Shown piece after piece: positions 10,807-20,517 of a DNA stretch of 64,000 bases (position 1 is the stretch's first letter; each line of letters starts with the position of its first letter). Source of the stretch: Candidatus Pantoea gossypiicola (GTDB lineage Bacteria; Pseudomonadota; Gammaproteobacteria; Enterobacterales; Enterobacteriaceae); the NCBI RefSeq assembly GCF_008632075.1, contig NZ_VWVM01000001.1, positions 248,001 to 312,000 on the forward strand, read 5' to 3'. Position numbers and translations under genes: made by a program. Under the pieces are notes generated by a model. The model saw nothing but the letters and a program-made list of their open reading frames with translations. It did no database searches and was not told the DNA's origin.

Positions 10807-12275
10807 TCAGGCAGGCAGCAGGTTACGCACCTGTTGCTGCTGGATGTAGAGTTCCCGGAACAGACGCAGCCGCTGTTGCAGCACGGCTCCGCGAGCGTCG
10901 TCCGGTTGATAGCGCGCCTGGACTGGCGGCTTCAGACACACCTCATGCTCAGCACCGCCATCAGCCAGCCACGCCAGACGTGCCGCCCCCAGCGCGCCAG
11001 AGGCGCTGGCCGGGTGGGTAACAACCGGCAGTTGCAGCACATCGGCAATCAATTGCGCCCACAGCGTGCTGCGTGCTCCCCCACCAGTGAGGCTGTATTG
11101 CTGAATGGGGTGCCGGGCCTCGCCAAGCACCTCTGCCCCATCAGCCAGTCCGAATGCCACGCCTTCAATCACCGCATAGCCCAGCAGGGCGCGCGGCGTT
11201 TCATGGCGAGATTGAAGAAAGCGCCAGAGGCGTCAGGATCGTTGTGAGGGGTGCGCTCCCCGGAGAGATAGGGCAGAAAAATCGGGGCACTGCGCAGCTG
11301 TTCGTCACTGAGCTGAGCCATCTCCTCCATCAGCTGGCTTTCACTCACTGACAGCAGATTGCACAGCCAGCGCAGACAACTGGCGGCGCTGAGCATCACA
11401 CTCATCTGATGCCAGCGGCCCGGTAGCGCATGGCAAAAGGCGTGCACCCCGGATTGCGGGTCCGCCTGCAAGCGGTCATTGACGACAAAAATCACCCCGG
11501 ACGTCCCCAGTGAGATAAAAGCATCCCCGGCGTTCACCGCGCCTACCCCGACAGCCGACGCGGCATTGTCCCCGCCGCCGCCTGCAACCGTGACTGAGGT
11601 GGACAAGCCCCACTCGCTCGCCAGTGTCGGCTGCAGATGTCCACTTACAGCACTGCCTTCCACCAGCTCAGGCATGGCGGCACGCGTCAGTCCGGTGATG
11701 GCCAGCAGTTCATCCGACCAGTCACGCCGGGACACGTCGAGCCACAGCGTTCCGGCAGCATCCGAAGGCTCAGTGACAAAGCGCCCGGTCAGACGCCAGC
11801 GCAGGTAATCTTTCGGCAGCAACACCTTATCGATACGGCTGAAGATCTCTGGCTCATGTTCCGCAACCCAGCAGAGCTTCGGTGCAGTGAAGCCAGGCAT
11901 AATCATATTGCCGCTGATCGCTATCATCCGGGGATGGTGCTTTGCCAGCCTTTCACACTGTGGTGCGCTGCGCGTGTCGTTCCACAGGAGACATGGACGC
12001 AGCACCCTGCCCCCGGCATCCAGCAGCACGGCCCCGTGCATCTGACCGGACAATCCTATCGCGCGAATCTCAGCCCAGGCCTGAGGAGACTGATGACGCA
12101 ATTCCGCCAGAACCTCACAGCAGGCTTGCCACCAGCGTTCAGGATCCTGTTCTGCCCAGTGAGGATATGGACGCTGCACGCTGAGCGTGGCGTGCTGAGA
12201 CGCCACAATCTCACCCTGCGTGTTCACGATCAGCGCTTTAAGCTCTGAGGTGCCGATATCAATACCGAGATACAT
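10807..12275 (-). pseudogene. dalK: D-xylulose kinase DalK, broken by one-base frameshift
   Basis: FGGY-family carbohydrate kinase that would phosphorylate D-xylulose made by DalD. The N-terminal frame (from 12275) starts MYLGIDIGTSELKALI and runs through SGQMHGAVLLD, WNDTRS and LPYLSGERTPHNDPDASGAFFNL. It then reads out of frame to a stop at 11169. The rest, HETPRALLGYAVIEGVAFGL, GGGARSTLWAQLIADVL and LGAARLA, continues in another frame to the stop at 10807. Restoring one base near 11205-11208 gives a normal 489-residue kinase. It starts 2 bases after the dalD stop. A sequencing error is the main alternative. Confidence 0.85.
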
Positions 12276-12277
12276 GA

Positions 12278-13666
12278 TTACACCGCCGCCAGTTCAGGCT
12301 GCTTCAGCCACTGCTGCAGACTCGCCACCTGGCGCGTCACCAGCTCAAGAAACGCCTTATCGGACGCCAGTTCCGCAAACAGCGCACGATCGCTCAGGAA
12401 CGCACGGAGCGGATCGGCGCTGGCAAACTGTTTATGCAGCGTTTCGGCCTGGAGCGCACCATCCTGATAGGGATAGGGTAAGTCGTCACTGGCCCAGCGC
12501 TGCATAAACAGGAAGAAGAGTGCCGGAATCACCGCCGTTGCGGCCGGCTGCACGCCGCGCTGATAACATGCCTGCAGGGTTGGCGTCACCATGCCGGGAA
12601 TTTTGGACAAGCCATCGGCACCGACGCGCTGATTGGTGTCCTGAATATAGGGATTACTGAAGCGGGCCAGCACCACATCGCGATAATCCGCCAGATCGAG
12701 CGGGCTGGGTGAAAGTGAGGGAATGACATCCTGGGTCACGTAGTCGTGCGCCAGTTGATAAATGGCCGGATGACGGGTGCTCTCATCGATATAGTTCAGC
12801 CCAATCAGCGTGCCCGCCCAGGCAATCGCAGCATGGGTCGCATTGAGGATGCGAATTTTCGCCTCTTCCCACGGCAGCACCGATTCCACCAGCTCGACGC
12901 CCACCTTTTCCAGTGCCGGGCGTCCGGCAATGAAATCATCCTCAATGACCCACTGAATAAAAGATTCGGCCATCACTGCCGCACCATCCTCTCTGCCGGT
13001 CGCCGCCTGCACGCGTTCGGCCACCTGCGGGGTGGGTCGCGGTGTTATGCGATCAACCATGGTATTCGGTGAGCGGGTCTGTGCACGCACCCAGTCGGCC
13101 AGCGCGGTATCGCCTTTGGCCGTCAGAAACGCCAGGAAGGCGTCACGAAAACGCTCGCCATTGTGACGCAAATTGTCGCAGTTCAGCAGCGTGACCGGTG
13201 CCCCGCCCTCGGCAACTCGCTGTGTCAGAATGCGGCTGAGTGCGCCGTAGAGGGTGCGGATATCGCCACCCAGATCGGCCTTCACGTCCGCCTGAGTGAG
13301 ATCCAGCGTAAACGCGGGCGTCAGGTAGTAGCCTGCTTCAGTCACGGTGAAGCTAATCACACGCGTTTCCGCACGCGCGCCCTGCTCAATCAGCGCGCTG
13401 ATGTCGCTATCCCAGGGCAAAATTTTGCGCAGCGACGTGATGGTCTCATAGTCGCGCTCACCTTCGGGCGTCACGGTTTCCAGCACATATTCGCCCTGCT
13501 GCCGCGCGAGCTGATCAAGCAGCGGCGCGGCGTCCTGACGGATATTGCCCAGCGCGATGCCCCAGCTTTCGTCTCCCTGCTTACGCAGCTGATGCAGATA
13601 CCACGCCTGATGTGCCCGATGAAAAGATCCTGCGCCGATATGCATCCACACGGATTGATTGGTCAT
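12278..13666 (-). CDS. dalD: D-arabinitol 4-dehydrogenase
   Basis: Long-chain polyol dehydrogenase of the mannitol dehydrogenase family, oxidising D-arabinitol to D-xylulose with NAD. It has 462 residues. The N-terminal dinucleotide-binding segment is [16 protein letters not shown]. The family signature [12 protein letters not shown] is near residues 196-207, and [14 protein letters not shown] contains the conserved catalytic-domain residues. The specific assignment to D-arabinitol rests on the operon (xylulose kinase plus DalT-type permease); mannitol or another polyol cannot be excluded. GAGG lies about 8 bases before the ATG. First gene of the operon. Confidence 0.85.
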   Translation of the reverse strand: MTNQSVWMHIGAGSFHRAHQAWYLHQLRKQGDESWGIALGNIRQDAAPLLDQLARQQGEYVLETVTPEGERDYETITSLRKILPWDSDISALIEQGARAETRVISFTVTEAGYYLTPAFTLDLTQADVKADLGGDIRTLYGALSRILTQRVAEGGAPVTLLNCDNLRHNGERFRDAFLAFLTAKGDTALADWVRAQTRSPNTMVDRITPRPTPQVAERVQAATGREDGAAVMAESFIQWVIEDDFIAGRPALEKVGVELVESVLPWEEAKIRILNATHAAIAWAGTLIGLNYIDESTRHPAIYQLAHDYVTQDVIPSLSPSPLDLADYRDVVLARFSNPYIQDTNQRVGADGLSKIPGMVTPTLQACYQRGVQPAATAVIPALFFLFMQRWASDDLPYPYQDGALQAETLHKQFASADPLRAFLSDRALFAELASDKAFLELVTRQVASLQQWLKQPELAAV

Positions 13667-13680
13667 AATCGCCTCGATTA

Positions 13681-13819
13681 AACATTTGCCACGATAAGGG
13701 GCATTTGCCCGGTAGCCGTTAGCATAGTGTTCATCACGCGGATCCTTCTGCGAGCCCTGTCACAAATAATACTTTTGCTCTTTTATTGGGCTATTGCCCG
13801 GTTAGCGCTTTTTGCCCGG
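13681..13819. promoter_or_regulatory. dalD-dalR intergenic region with repeated TTGCCCGG boxes
   Basis: The 194-base divergent gap contains three copies of TTGCCCGG in the same orientation (13705-13712, 13793-13800 and 13812-13819). Two are followed by a TTAGC or GTTAGC sequence. A GGGCtattGCCC palindrome (13788-13799) overlaps the second copy. Such repeats between a SorC/DeoR-type regulator and its target operon are good operator candidates. Binding is inferred. Confidence 0.5.
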
Positions 13820-13860
13820 CTCGCGTTAAGATGTCTCTCTGAATTCGACGGAACAGCGTG

Positions 13861-14808
13861 ATGAGCAGAGAAGAGAAAAAGCAGGAGCTGGCCGCGCGTG
13901 CCGCGTGGATGTATTACGTTGCGGGCGTGACACAGCAGGAGATTGCGCAGGCACTGGGATTATCGCGCCAGGTGGCGCAGCGTCTGGTATCCAGTGCTCG
14001 TGAAATGGGCATGGTGAACGTAAAAATCGATCATCCCGTCACGCACTGTCTGCAGCTGGCGCGTGAGGTCCAGGAGAAGTTTGGTCTGGATCTCTGTCGC
14101 GTCGTGCCCTCGGCCAGTCTGAACGAGGATGCCATTCAGCAAATGCTGGCCGTCGAAGGGGCGGCGGTGATGGCACAGTTCATCAGTGAGGAAGCGCCAC
14201 AGGTCTTTGGTATTGGTTCCGGTAAAACCTTACGCTCTATTATCGACGCGTTACCCTGGGTGGATCGCCCGCAGCATCATTGCGTTTCGATGATTGGTGC
14301 CATCGCGCGGGATGATTCCGGGACACGCTATGATGTCCCGCTGAAGATGGCCGAAAAGATGCAGGGCAAATATTTCTTTATCCCGGCCCCTCTCTACGCC
14401 GACACGCCTGAGGATAAAGCGATGTGGGTGCAGCATAAGGTCTACCAGCGCGTCACCGAACGCGCCTTACGGGCAGACGTAGCCTTTGTCGGGATTGGCG
14501 AAGTGATGCCAGGCTGTCCGCTGAACGCTGAGGGATTTATTACCGATGCGCAGGTTGAGGCGCTGAACGCGCGTGGCGTCGCAGGTGAGATGCTCGGTCA
14601 CTTTTTCAATCAGCAGGGTGAACGTGTGTGGGGGGAAACGGATGAACTCCTGACCAGCGTGCATCTGGAAAGTCAGACACAGCGCAAAATCATTGGCTTT
14701 GCCGGTAGCGAACGCAAGTATTCGGCGATCCGGGCCGCCTTACAGGGCGGCTGGGTATCGGGTCTGGTGACCGATGAGGACACGGCGCTGAAGTTACTGC
14801 AGACGTGA
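13861..14808 (+). CDS. dalR: SorC/DeoR-type sugar-responsive regulator of the dal operon
   Basis: 315-residue SorC-family transcription factor. The N-terminal helix-turn-helix is AGVTQQEIAQALGLSRQVAQRLVSSA (about residues 21-46). It is followed by a sugar-phosphate-isomerase-like effector domain with GIGSGKTLRSIIDALP and, near the C-terminus, IGFAGSERKYSAIRAALQGGWVSGLVTDEDTA. It is divergent from dalD, the usual position of the arabinitol-operon regulator. The ATG at 13861 and a GTG at 13858 are both possible starts. The effector is probably a pathway intermediate or the polyol itself. Confidence 0.85.
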   Translation: MSREEKKQELAARAAWMYYVAGVTQQEIAQALGLSRQVAQRLVSSAREMGMVNVKIDHPVTHCLQLAREVQEKFGLDLCRVVPSASLNEDAIQQMLAVEGAAVMAQFISEEAPQVFGIGSGKTLRSIIDALPWVDRPQHHCVSMIGAIARDDSGTRYDVPLKMAEKMQGKYFFIPAPLYADTPEDKAMWVQHKVYQRVTERALRADVAFVGIGEVMPGCPLNAEGFITDAQVEALNARGVAGEMLGHFFNQQGERVWGETDELLTSVHLESQTQRKIIGFAGSERKYSAIRAALQGGWVSGLVTDEDTALKLLQT

Positions 14809-14833
14809 CGCAGCGGGCAGGCAGCGTACCGGC

Positions 14834-14860
14834 GCAGGGCACGTAACGCCGGTGCCCTGC
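14834..14860. terminator. Hairpin between convergent dalR and hisP
   Basis: GCAGGGCAC/GTGCCCTGC, a 9-bp perfect stem with a 9-nt loop, nested in a wider GC-rich partly complementary region (about 14813-14883). It has no T-run. It is probably the 3' boundary for one or both convergent units. Confidence 0.4.
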
Positions 14861-14888
14861 TTCCGGCACCTGTCCGCCCCGCTATCCG

Positions 14889-15662
14889 TTACTTCAGCGA
14901 TCCCTTGAGGAACTGCTGTAAACGCGGGCTTTTCGGGCTGCCGAACAGCTCCGCAGGCGGTCCCTGCTCTTCGATTTTGCCCTGATGCAGGAAAATGACG
15001 TGATTTGAGACGTGACGGGCGAACTCCATCTCATGGGTCACTACAACCATAGTTTTGCCTTCTTCCGCCAGCTTTTGCATGATGCGCAGCACTTCACCGA
15101 CCAGCTCCGGATCGAGCGCTGAGGTCGGCTCATCAAACAGTAACACTTCCGGCTCCATGGCCAGCGCACGCGCAATCGACACACGCTGCTGCTGACCACC
15201 CGAGAGATGAACCGGATACTTCGCCTGTGCCCGTGCGTCAATACCCACTTTATCGAGATAGCGGATCGCCCGTTCACGCGCTTCCGTCTTGCTCAGTCCC
15301 AGCACCTGAATCGGCGCTTCCATCACGTTTTCCAGCACCGTCATGTGGCTCCAGAGATTGAAGTGCTGGAACACCATGGTCAGACTGGTGCGCAACGCGC
15401 GCAACTGCTCTTTGTCAGCGACTTTCAACTGACCATCTTTGTCACGGACCAGCGTAATGTGTTGATTATTGACTACGATAGTGCCTTCACTCGGTTTTTC
15501 GAGGAAGTTAATGCAGCGTAAAAAGGTACTTTTCCCTGAACCGGACGATCCAATAATACTGATCACATCGCCCGCTTTAGCAGTTAACGAGACCCCTTTC
15601 AGCACTTCATGTTCACCGTAACGTTTATGCAATTCGGTGACGCTTAATTTATTGTCAGCCAT
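14889..15662 (-). CDS. hisP: Histidine ABC transporter ATP-binding protein HisP
   Basis: ATPase that drives histidine and basic amino acid import with HisQ, HisM and the periplasmic binding protein. It has 257 residues from the ATG at 15662, matching the E. coli length; a TTG four codons earlier is not needed. Visible are Walker [10 protein letters not shown], the signature [15 protein letters not shown], Walker [13 protein letters not shown] and the switch His in [10 protein letters not shown]. It starts 9 bases beyond the hisM stop and is translationally close to it. Confidence 0.96.
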   Translation of the reverse strand: MADNKLSVTELHKRYGEHEVLKGVSLTAKAGDVISIIGSSGSGKSTFLRCINFLEKPSEGTIVVNNQHITLVRDKDGQLKVADKEQLRALRTSLTMVFQHFNLWSHMTVLENVMEAPIQVLGLSKTEARERAIRYLDKVGIDARAQAKYPVHLSGGQQQRVSIARALAMEPEVLLFDEPTSALDPELVGEVLRIMQKLAEEGKTMVVVTHEMEFARHVSNHVIFLHQGKIEEQGPPAELFGSPKSPRLQQFLKGSLK

Positions 15663-15670
15663 AGTTCTAC

Positions 15671-16387
15671 TCAATGCGATGAAGAGGGTTTCACGTGGGC
15701 CAGCCAGCGGCGCTCCGCCAGGCGGAACAGGCTGATCAACACGTAAGAGATAATCAGGTATAACACCGCCGCCAGGCCGAAGGCGGTGAACGGCTGATAG
15801 GTCGCGGAGTTAATATCCCGCGCGATTTTCAGCAGATCCGGCACCGTCGCGGTGAAGGCCAGCGCCGTGGAGTGCAACATCAGAATCACTTCGTTGCTGT
15901 AGGCTGGCAGCGCCGTACGCAGCGCCGACGGCAGAATGATGCAGCGATAGAGTTTAAAGGTGGAGAAACCGTAAGCCCGCGCAGCCTCAATCTCACCGTG
16001 TGGTACTGAGCGAATAGCCCCGGCAAAGATCTCCGTGGTGTAAGCGCAGGTATTCAGGGTAAACGCGAGCAACGTACAGTTCAGGCCGCTGCGGAAAAAG
16101 GCGTTCAGCAGTTCTGTGCCTTTAACAATTTCCAGCGTGTACATGCCGGAGTAGAAGACCAGCAACTGTACATAGAGCGGCGTGCCGCGAAATACGTAGG
16201 TAAAGAGCCAGACCGGAAAGCTGATAAACCGGTTTGGCGAAACGCGGGCTATCGCCAGCAGAATGGCCAGACAACCGCCAATGGTGACTGAGAGAATCAA
16301 CAGCCACAGGGTGATAGCAACACCGGTAAAACGATAACCGTCTGTCCAGAGCAGCGATTTCCAGTATTCCTGAATAATCTCAATCAT
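15671..16387 (-). CDS. hisM: Histidine ABC transporter permease HisM
   Basis: Inner-membrane permease of the polar amino acid ABC family, 238 residues, as in E. coli, with five predicted membrane spans. The EAA-loop sequence [23 protein letters not shown], which contacts HisP, is at about residues 150-172. It pairs with HisQ. Its ATG overlaps the hisQ stop by 8 bases, which points to translational coupling. Confidence 0.96.
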   Translation of the reverse strand: MIEIIQEYWKSLLWTDGYRFTGVAITLWLLILSVTIGGCLAILLAIARVSPNRFISFPVWLFTYVFRGTPLYVQLLVFYSGMYTLEIVKGTELLNAFFRSGLNCTLLAFTLNTCAYTTEIFAGAIRSVPHGEIEAARAYGFSTFKLYRCIILPSALRTALPAYSNEVILMLHSTALAFTATVPDLLKIARDINSATYQPFTAFGLAAVLYLIISYVLISLFRLAERRWLAHVKPSSSH

Positions 16388-17069
16388 AACTCGCCCTCTT
16401 CACACCGACCGTATAGCGGCGGTTCAGCCACCACAGCACGCCATTCGACAACGTGGTGAACACCAGATAGATCGCACCCGCGACAATGGCGAAGTAGAAC
16501 GGCTGCCAGGTACTTTTTCCGGCCAGCTGCGTCGCCTTCACCACATCTTCCAGTCCCAGCAGCGAGACCAGCGCGGTAGCTTTCAGGATCACCTGCCAGT
16601 TATTGCCGATGCCCGGCAGCGCGTAGCGCATCATGGCCGGAAACAGAATGCGGCGGAATACCTGCGCACCGGTAAAGCCAAACGCAGTAGCCGCTTCAAT
16701 CTGCCCTTTTGGCACCGCCATAAAGGCACCCCGGAACGTTTCGGTGAAATAGGCACCATAAATAAAGCCGAGCGTGATGATACCAGCAACCATCGGGTCG
16801 ATATCAAACTGCGCCATGCCCAGTGCGTCGGTGACCTGGTTGAGGACAATCTGCAGACCGTAGAAAATCAGCAGCATGAGTACAAGGTCGGGCACGCCAC
16901 GGATCAGCGTGGTGTAGCCTTCAAAAATCAATGCCAGTGGCCGGCTGCGAGACAGTTTCGCGCCTGCGCCAATCAGGCCCAGCAGCACTGCCAGCACGAC
17001 GGAGGTGAGCGCCAGCTCAAGCGTCACCAGCGTGCCCCGAAGAATTACATCAGAATAGCCATACAGCAT
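16380..17069 (-). CDS. hisQ: Histidine ABC transporter permease HisQ
   Basis: Second permease subunit, heterodimeric with HisM. The ATG at 17069 gives 229 residues beginning MLYGYSDVILRGTLVTLEL, close to the E. coli 228. The longer frame from 17099 has no homology in its first 10 residues. The EAA loop is GQIEAATAFGFTGAQVFRRILFPAMMRYALPGIGNNW. It lies downstream of hisJ across a 168-base gap with hairpins. Confidence 0.95.
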   Translation of the reverse strand: MLYGYSDVILRGTLVTLELALTSVVLAVLLGLIGAGAKLSRSRPLALIFEGYTTLIRGVPDLVLMLLIFYGLQIVLNQVTDALGMAQFDIDPMVAGIITLGFIYGAYFTETFRGAFMAVPKGQIEAATAFGFTGAQVFRRILFPAMMRYALPGIGNNWQVILKATALVSLLGLEDVVKATQLAGKSTWQPFYFAIVAGAIYLVFTTLSNGVLWWLNRRYTVGVKRASYD

Positions 17070-17103
17070 CGAGAGGGTCCTGTCGTGGGGTGAAAACAAA
17101 ACG

Positions 17104-17128
17104 CTGCCCGCCAGATATCGACGGGCAG
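17104..17128 (-). terminator. Attenuator-like hairpin between hisJ and hisQ
   Basis: CTGCCCG/CGGGCAG stem with an 11-nt loop, followed on the minus strand by CGTTTTGTTTTC. It sits 35 bases upstream of the hisQ start and could lower hisQMP expression relative to hisJ. A second imperfect hairpin (17185-17207, AAGCC...GGCTT) lies nearer hisJ. Confidence 0.5.
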
Positions 17129-17237
17129 TTTAGCTTTATCACTCTGGCGTCTCTGCCATCCGCCCGCCAGGGCGCAGCGGTATTAAGCCGTCCGTTCCGG
17201 CGGGCTTCAGCATACAGAGGATAAAGCGACAGGATGG

Positions 17238-18020
17238 TTAGTCGCCGTACACATTGAAATCGAAGTATTTCTTCGCAATCTTGTCGTAGGTGCCATCTTT
17301 GCGCATATCAGCAAAGGCTTTGTCGATGGCGGCTTTCAGTTCGCTGTCATCTTTACGCAGTCCCATCCCGGTTCCGACGCCAAAGATCTTGTCATCTTTC
17401 ACGGCCGGACCGGCGAAGGCGTAGTTTTTACCCACCGGCTGCTTCAGAAAACCTTCGCTTGCCTGCACTTCATCCTGGAAGGCCGCATCAATACGACCGG
17501 CGTTCAGATCCTGATAGACGAGATCCTGGTTAGCATAAGGCGTAACATTCACCCCTTTTGGCCGCCAGTTCTGATTGGCGTAGGTTTCCTGGGTGGTGCC
17601 CTGCAACAGACCGATGTTTTTGCCTTTCAGCGACTCAATGGTCGGCTCAATTTTCGATCCCTTCGGTGCCACTAAGCGCGCGTTCGCCGCATAGAGTTTT
17701 TCCGAGAAGGCGATCTCTTCCTGACGTTTTGCTGTGATGGAAAGTGAGGAGATGATGGCATCAATTTTCTTCGCTTTCAGCGAGGGGATCAGCGCATCAA
17801 AGTCGCTTTCAACATAGGTACATTGGGTATGAATACGTTTACAGATTTCGTTAGCGAGGTCGATATCGAAGCCCACTAACTTGCCTTGCGCGTCTTTCGA
17901 CTCAAACGGTGGGTAAGTTGGATCTGTGCCGATACGGATTGGACCCGGAACCGCCGCGAAGACGCTGGCAGCACTGGTTAAGCCCAGCATCAGGGAAAGA
18001 GCCAGAACACGCTTTTTCAT
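17238..18020 (-). CDS. hisJ: Periplasmic histidine/lysine-arginine-ornithine-binding protein
   Basis: Type II periplasmic solute-binding protein of the HisJ/ArgT group, 260 residues. The signal peptide is [22 protein letters not shown], cleaved before [19 protein letters not shown]. The single gene mixes features: [14 protein letters not shown] and [12 protein letters not shown] resemble HisJ, while [31 protein letters not shown] and the ending FDFNVYGD resemble ArgT. E. coli has both genes here; only one is present in this window, so it may serve both ligand ranges. The Shine-Dalgarno is GAGGG. A sigma-54-type promoter lies about 65 bases upstream. Confidence 0.93.
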   Translation of the reverse strand: MKKRVLALSLMLGLTSAASVFAAVPGPIRIGTDPTYPPFESKDAQGKLVGFDIDLANEICKRIHTQCTYVESDFDALIPSLKAKKIDAIISSLSITAKRQEEIAFSEKLYAANARLVAPKGSKIEPTIESLKGKNIGLLQGTTQETYANQNWRPKGVNVTPYANQDLVYQDLNAGRIDAAFQDEVQASEGFLKQPVGKNYAFAGPAVKDDKIFGVGTGMGLRKDDSELKAAIDKAFADMRKDGTYDKIAKKYFDFNVYGD

Positions 18021-18083
18021 AGATTACCCTCAAGTGAAGTGCTTTTTGTTATGTGGTTCGTGATATGTTTGCGCAAAGTAATT

Positions 18084-18099
18084 TGCATGTTTCATGCCA
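18084..18099 (-). promoter_or_regulatory. Sigma-54 promoter candidate for hisJ
   Basis: On the minus strand TGGCATGAAACATGCA has GG and GC with the exact 10-base spacing of the -24/-12 elements and matches the consensus TGGCACRnnnnTTGCA at all but two defined bases. The predicted start would be near 18073, about 52 bases before the ATG. It closely resembles the nitrogen-regulated argT promoter of enteric bacteria. Confidence 0.6.
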
Positions 18100-18251
18100 G
18101 TTCTGCAAGTTATCCACGCCGTTAACGTGATGACAGACAGGCGAAAACGCTGTGTTTGTGAGGGGAATATAGCAGTGAAGTAAAAGAGAAAAAGCGACGT
18201 TGTTAACTTTTGGTGCGTCAAATGCACGAAGAGTGATCCGAGGCGCGCTTA

Positions 18252-18268
18252 TGCACTAAATAAGTGCG
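18252..18268. promoter_or_regulatory. NtrC-box-like palindrome upstream of hisJ
   Basis: TGCACTAAATAAGTGCG resembles the NtrC site pattern TGCAC-n7-GTGCA (16 of 17 positions fit an inverted repeat with a central spacer). It lies 12 bases after the ubiX stop and roughly 185 bases upstream of the predicted sigma-54 start, a distance compatible with enhancer action. Confidence 0.4.
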
Positions 18269-18279
18269 CCTGCGGAACT

Positions 18280-18849
18280 TTATGCACCCTGCCAGCGCAT
18301 AAAGAGATCTTCCGGTAACTCGATATCAAACTGATCGATTACCCGGTTAACAGTCTGGTCGATGAGCTGATCGATGGTTTCAGGCCGATGATAAAACGCT
18401 GGCACGGGCGGCATGATAATGGCACCCAGTTCAGCCGCGGTAGTCATCATCCGCAGGTGGCCGACATGCAGCGGGGTTTCGCGTACGCACAACACCAGCT
18501 TACGCTGCTCTTTTAACACCACATCAGCCGCACGGGTCAGCAACGAATCACTGTAGCTGTGCACGATGCCTGAAAGCGTTTTCATCGAGCACGGCAGAAT
18601 CGCCATGCCCAACGTTTTAAACGAGCCCGACGAGATATTTGCTGCAATATCGCGCACGTCATGCACCACATCGGCCAGCGCCTGCACGTCACGCAGCGAA
18701 TAGTCGCTCTCCAGCCCCAGCGTCTGACGTGCCGCCTGACTCATGACCAGATGCGTTTCTACCTCTTCCACCTGCTGCAATACCTGCAGCATGCGCACGC
18801 CATAGATCACCCCGCTTGCGCCGGAGATGCCAATGATGAGTCGTTTCAT
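18280..18849 (-). CDS. ubiX: Flavin prenyltransferase UbiX
   Basis: Makes prenylated FMN, the cofactor of the UbiD decarboxylase in ubiquinone synthesis. It has 189 residues, the usual size. The N-terminal IIGISGASGVIYGVRML flavin-binding segment, the SSGSFKTLGMAILPCSMKTLSGI region and VLCVRETPLHVGHLRMM, with its conserved Arg and Glu, match the family. It is downstream of purF after a terminator, so it probably has its own promoter. Confidence 0.95.
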   Translation of the reverse strand: MKRLIIGISGASGVIYGVRMLQVLQQVEEVETHLVMSQAARQTLGLESDYSLRDVQALADVVHDVRDIAANISSGSFKTLGMAILPCSMKTLSGIVHSYSDSLLTRAADVVLKEQRKLVLCVRETPLHVGHLRMMTTAAELGAIIMPPVPAFYHRPETIDQLIDQTVNRVIDQFDIELPEDLFMRWQGA

Positions 18850-18903
18850 ATTCCAACCTTATGTCAGCTAATGCGCCATCATACGCGGCCAGCGGGTTTC
18901 TGA

Positions 18904-18940
18904 AAACAAACAGGGCGGGATTGCTCCCGCCCTGTTTTAT
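18904..18940 (-). terminator. Intrinsic terminator of purF
   Basis: AAACAGGGCGGGA/TCCCGCCCTGTTT, a perfect 13-bp stem with a 4-nt loop, followed by TTTGTTTTC on the minus strand. It lies 26 bases after the purF stop. Confidence 0.9.
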
Positions 18941-18962
18941 GCTGCCCGACTATAGATGGATG

Positions 18963-20480
18963 TCAGCCTTCGTTGTGCAGCTCAAGGTTTTCAACTTCGT
19001 TCTGGCGCTGAAGCGCTTTGGCATCATCATTACGCAACGACTCCAGATACTCCAGATACTGCTGGTCGACATCTTTCGTCACGTAAACGCCGTTGAACAC
19101 CGAGCACTCAAATTGAGCAATGTCCGGATTCTCTTCACGCACCGCTTCGATCAGATCGTCGAGATCCTGGAAAATCAGTGCATCGGCTTTAATCAGCTGG
19201 CGAATCTCTTCAACTTCACGACCGTGCGCAATGAGTTCCGTGGCGCTCGGCATATCGATGCCGTAGACGTTCGGGAAACGAATTTCCGGTGCCGCTGAGG
19301 CCAGGTAAACCCGTTTCGCGCCCGCTTCACGCGCCATCTCAATGATCTGCTCGGAAGTGGTGCCACGCACGATGGAGTCATCCACCAGCAGCACGTTTTT
19401 ATCACGGAATTCCGCGCGGTTCGCGTTGAGCTTGCGGCGTACTGCGCTGCGACGTAACTGCTGGCCCGGCATGATAAAGGTGCGGCCGACGTAGCGGTTC
19501 TTCACGAAGCCCTGGCGATAGGGTTTATCGAGAATACGCGCAATCTCCAGCGCGATATCGGTTGAAGTTTCCGGGATTGGAATCACGACATCGATATCGA
19601 GATCTTCCCACTCGCGGGCAATTTTCTCGCCCAGCTTGGTGCCCATGCGGACACGGGCGCTGTAGACCGAAATCTTGTCGAGGAACGAGTCGGGACGTGC
19701 AAAATAGACATACTCGAACAGGCACGGATTGCTTTTCGGGTTTTCAGCACACTGACGGGTCGACAGCTGGCCCTCTTCAGTGACATAAACCGCTTCACCC
19801 GGCGCCACGTCACGGATGAACTCAAAGCCCAGCGTATCAAGCGCCACGCTCTCTGAGGCAACCATATATTCGGTACGGCCGTCAGCGATAACGCGCTTGC
19901 CGAGGACCAGCGGACGAATACCGTTAGGATCGCGGAAGGCGACCATGCCGTGTCCGATAATCATCGCCACCACGGCGTAAGCGCCGCGCACCTGCTGATG
20001 CAGGGCCGCAACCGCAGAAAAAATGTTGTCAGCTGCCAGCGGATCGTTCTGGAAGCGATCCAGTTCCTGCGCAAAGATGTTCAGCAGGATTTCAGAATCT
20101 GACGTGGTGTTAACGTGACGGCGACCCTTTTCGAACAGGTGCTTACGCAGCACATGGGCGTTGGTCAGATTACCGTTGTGCGCCAGGGTGATGCCATACG
20201 GGGAGTTTACATAGAATGGCTGCGCTTCAGAGGCACTCGAGCTGCCCGCGGTCGGGTAACGCGCGTGACCGATTCCCATATTGCCCTGCAGTCGCTGCAT
20301 GTGGCGTGCTTCGAAAACGTCGCTGACCAGGCCGTTTGCCTTTCGCAGGCGAAAACATTTCAGCGCATCGATAGTACAAATGCCTGCGGCATCCTGCCCG
20401 CGGTGCTGGAGCACCGTTAACGCGTCATAGATCGACTGGTTGACCGGCATGAAACCGGTGATACCGACAATACCGCACAT
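18963..20480 (-). CDS. purF: Amidophosphoribosyltransferase PurF
   Basis: First committed step of purine synthesis: PRPP plus glutamine to phosphoribosylamine. It has 505 residues (as in E. coli). The N-terminal nucleophile hydrolase domain begins MCGIVGITG, with Cys2 exposed after Met removal. GHARYPTAG follows. The C-terminal phosphoribosyltransferase domain has the PRPP motif [14 protein letters not shown] at about residues 362-375. It is cotranscribed with cvpA, 37 bases upstream, under the PurR box at 21068. Confidence 0.97.
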   Translation of the reverse strand: MCGIVGITGFMPVNQSIYDALTVLQHRGQDAAGICTIDALKCFRLRKANGLVSDVFEARHMQRLQGNMGIGHARYPTAGSSSASEAQPFYVNSPYGITLAHNGNLTNAHVLRKHLFEKGRRHVNTTSDSEILLNIFAQELDRFQNDPLAADNIFSAVAALHQQVRGAYAVVAMIIGHGMVAFRDPNGIRPLVLGKRVIADGRTEYMVASESVALDTLGFEFIRDVAPGEAVYVTEEGQLSTRQCAENPKSNPCLFEYVYFARPDSFLDKISVYSARVRMGTKLGEKIAREWEDLDIDVVIPIPETSTDIALEIARILDKPYRQGFVKNRYVGRTFIMPGQQLRRSAVRRKLNANRAEFRDKNVLLVDDSIVRGTTSEQIIEMAREAGAKRVYLASAAPEIRFPNVYGIDMPSATELIAHGREVEEIRQLIKADALIFQDLDDLIEAVREENPDIAQFECSVFNGVYVTKDVDQQYLEYLESLRNDDAKALQRQNEVENLELHNEG

Positions 20481-20517
20481 GTTGTCATTTCCTCATTTAG
20501 CCGCACACCCGGTCACA

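Noticed and set aside
18030-18227. 65-codon minus-strand frame upstream of hisJ
   Set aside because: Overlaps the predicted sigma-54 promoter and has no recognisable protein features.
18212-18228. Second NtrC site (GGTGCGTCAAATGCAC) upstream of hisJ
   Set aside because: The half-sites point outward (GGTGC...TGCAC), the wrong arrangement for an NtrC palindrome.
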